Of a stretch of 6,147 nucleotides of DNA, positions 5,447 through 6,147 are shown one piece after another (positions within the stretch are counted from its first letter, which is position 1; each line of letters begins with the position of its first letter). The position numbers were made by a program, and so were the translations under genes. Location of the stretch: NCBI GenBank assembly GCA_030612585.1, contig JAUWNP010000241.1, positions 1 through 6,147 of the forward strand, in the 5' to 3' direction. Source of the stretch: Anaerolineae bacterium (lineage in GTDB: Bacteria; Chloroflexota; Anaerolineae; B4-G1). Under the pieces are notes generated by a model. The model had not been told where the DNA came from and did not search any database. It worked only from the letters and a program-made list of their open reading frames with translations.

Positions 5447-5830
5447 TCAATTCGCCAACCGCTTGATCTGCAACTTCCTGGCCCCAAAGTTGAGTAGGAG
5501 CCCTACCTTGTAGCCAGATGCTTTGAGGTATGACAACGTCTGCACAAAGTCCACGTCCTCAAGCGCCGACTTGGCCTTGATCTCGACCATTGCCTCATCA
5601 ATCACGAAGTCCACCCGCTTGCGCCCCACCTTCGTGCCCTTGTAGTACACGTCCATCCAAACCTCGCGGTCAAATTCCAGGTCGTGCGCTGGCAACTCGA
5701 GAGCCAGAGCGCGCTGGTAGATTACCTCCCTGAAGCCGGGGCCAAGTGTACGATGTACTTCTGTAGCGGCCGCGATAATCCGCGCCGTCACGTCAGAAAG
5801 CGGATATTCGTCCTTCACGTATTGCTGCAC
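5447..5830 (-). CDS. GxxExxY family protein (PD-(D/E)XK nuclease-like)
   Basis: 127 residues, the usual length for the GxxExxY family (TIGR04256; PDDEXK_3 group). The name motif is present as GFREVIY (Gly32, Glu35, Tyr38) within LGPGFREVIYQRALALEL. The nuclease-type core follows: RVDFVID with Asp74, then VEIKAKS with Glu83-x-Lys85, the D...ExK pattern of PD-(D/E)XK enzymes. A C-terminal strand reads YKVGLLLNFGARKLQIKRL. All expected residues are intact, so the protein could be active, though no confirmed activity is known to me for the family. The start is GTG at 5830-5828 with AAGGAG 8 nt upstream. CACTGA repeats bracket the gene on both sides. It lies upstream of and in the same direction as the ABC operon, with 239 bp and two hairpins between, so co-transcription is uncertain. 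Confidence 0.88.
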   Translation of the reverse strand: MQQYVKDEYPLSDVTARIIAAATEVHRTLGPGFREVIYQRALALELPAHDLEFDREVWMDVYYKGTKVGRKRVDFVIDEAMVEIKAKSALEDVDFVQTLSYLKASGYKVGLLLNFGARKLQIKRLAN

Positions 5831-5838
5831 CTCTTTTT

Positions 5839-5844
5839 CTCCTT
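5839..5844 (-). promoter_or_regulatory. Ribosome-binding site supporting a GTG start
   Basis: AAGGAG 8 nt before GTG 5830. There is no in-frame ATG close by; this spacing fixes the start. Confidence 0.65.
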
Positions 5845-5865
5845 CAGCGTATTCATTTGCTCAAC

Positions 5866-6007
5866 GATTCAGTGGTTCAGATATCATGCATGTAGGACCA
5901 CTGAATCACTGAAGGTCACTGACAGCACTGACCACCCTTCAGTGTCCTCATCCTCTTTCAGTGCTTCAGTGGTTCAGATACCCCCACGCAGGACCACTGA
6001 ATCACTG
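5866..6007. repeat. Tandem pair of palindromic units, right CACTGA repeat
   Basis: Two units about 97 bp apart. Each has TTCAGTGGTTCAGATA (5868-5883 and 5965-5980, identical), a 10-11 nt gap, then GGACCACTGAATCACTG (5895-5911 and 5991-6007, identical). Within each unit the arms are complementary: GATTCAGTGGT (5866-5876) with ACCACTGAATC (5897-5907), and TTCAGTGGT (5965-5973) with ACCACTGAA (5993-6001). Further CACTGA/TCAGTG words fill the stretch between. The first unit continues into the long match with 5385-5419. No gene is seen in this stretch. Confidence 0.88.
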
Positions 6008-6055
6008 GGCTCTTTGGGATTTCGCATGGGAGGGCCACATATGGGGGTACTCCGG

Positions 6056-6147
6056 CTAGGCGAATCGGCGATAGCCCTCAAGGTCAAGGTAAATGCGTTG
6101 GAATAGAGTTGTGACCCTGGTAATGCCATAACAGCGCCGCTTAATCG
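6056..6147 (-). CDS. Possible C-terminal end of an unidentified gene, cut by the window edge
   Basis: An open minus-strand frame enters from the right edge and gives 29 residues ending at TAG (6058-6056), including RVTTLFQRIYLDLEGYRRFA. The basic and aromatic make-up looks protein-like and is more natural than the Ser/Pro-rich alternative frame. I do not recognise the family. It could be a genuine gene end, a transposase remnant, or chance. From 6008 to 6055 I see nothing further. Confidence 0.3.
   Translation of the reverse strand, partial: IKRRCYGITRVTTLFQRIYLDLEGYRRFA

Larger units (their letters stand above)
5385..6007 (-). mobile_element. Candidate mobile cassette: GxxExxY gene between CACTGA repeats
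   Basis: A single PD-(D/E)XK-type gene (5447-5830) is enclosed by repeat copies found on both sides and, so far as I can see, nowhere else in the window. The right side carries extra copies with inverted arms. No transposase is present and the ends are undefined. The repeats are seen; calling the unit mobile is inference from this bracketed layout and its likeness to the DUF559 cassette downstream. Confidence 0.35.

Noticed and set aside
5866..6007. CRISPR-like array
   Set aside because: Only two units, about 97 bp apart, with internal palindromes and no uniform spacers; no cas gene is present.
5684..6106. Plus-strand frame of 140 codons running through the CACTGA repeats
   Set aside because: It is antisense to the GxxExxY gene and then crosses palindromic repeats; the product has no coherent domain.

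Overview
The window reads as part of a moderately GC-rich bacterial chromosome. The two long transporter genes, the C- and G-rich hairpin repeats with stray reading frames, and the small PD-(D/E)XK-type nuclease genes resemble what is common in Chloroflexota and some other filamentous or environmental bacteria. That placement is an inference from style; there is no rRNA or marker gene here. Every gene I can support lies on the minus strand, so transcription runs from high to low coordinates.

Layout in transcription order: (i) 6056-6147, a possible C-terminal tail of an unidentified gene running in from the right edge. (ii) 5385-6007, a GxxExxY-family gene (5447-5830) bracketed by repeats built from the word CACTGA and its complement TCAGTG. 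(iii) 5208-5446, a leader region with two GC-rich hairpins and the left CACTGA repeat. (iv) 3237-5207, an ABC exporter half-transporter with a degenerate Walker B (Asp in place of the catalytic Glu). (v) 2876-3232, a DUF559 (Vsr-like) endonuclease-domain gene between two inverted, hairpin-rich, C/G-run repeats (2792-3367). (vi) 927-2777, a second ABC half-transporter with an intact catalytic Glu but a variant signature, LSMGQ. (vii) 811-845, a probable terminator. (viii) 1-720, a higBA toxin-antitoxin module with its own promoter and a palindromic operator candidate; the antitoxin gene is cut by the left edge.

The two ABC genes have complementary departures from consensus, the pattern of a heterodimeric exporter (TM287/288, BmrCD, LmrCD type) with one consensus and one degenerate ATP site. 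They would normally be adjacent. Here the DUF559 cassette sits exactly between them: its right repeat supplies the last ~50 codons of the upstream ABC gene, whose stop codon falls inside the DUF559 ribosome-binding region, and its left repeat ends just ahead of the ribosome-binding site of the downstream ABC gene. The operon therefore still looks translatable.

The most interesting pattern is that two unrelated small PD-(D/E)XK-fold genes, within 3 kb and in the same transcriptional direction, are each bracketed by their own private family of palindromic repeats. This suggests nuclease-plus-palindrome mobile cassettes that settle into operon junctions without breaking them. The idea is an inference and needs comparative genomics to test.
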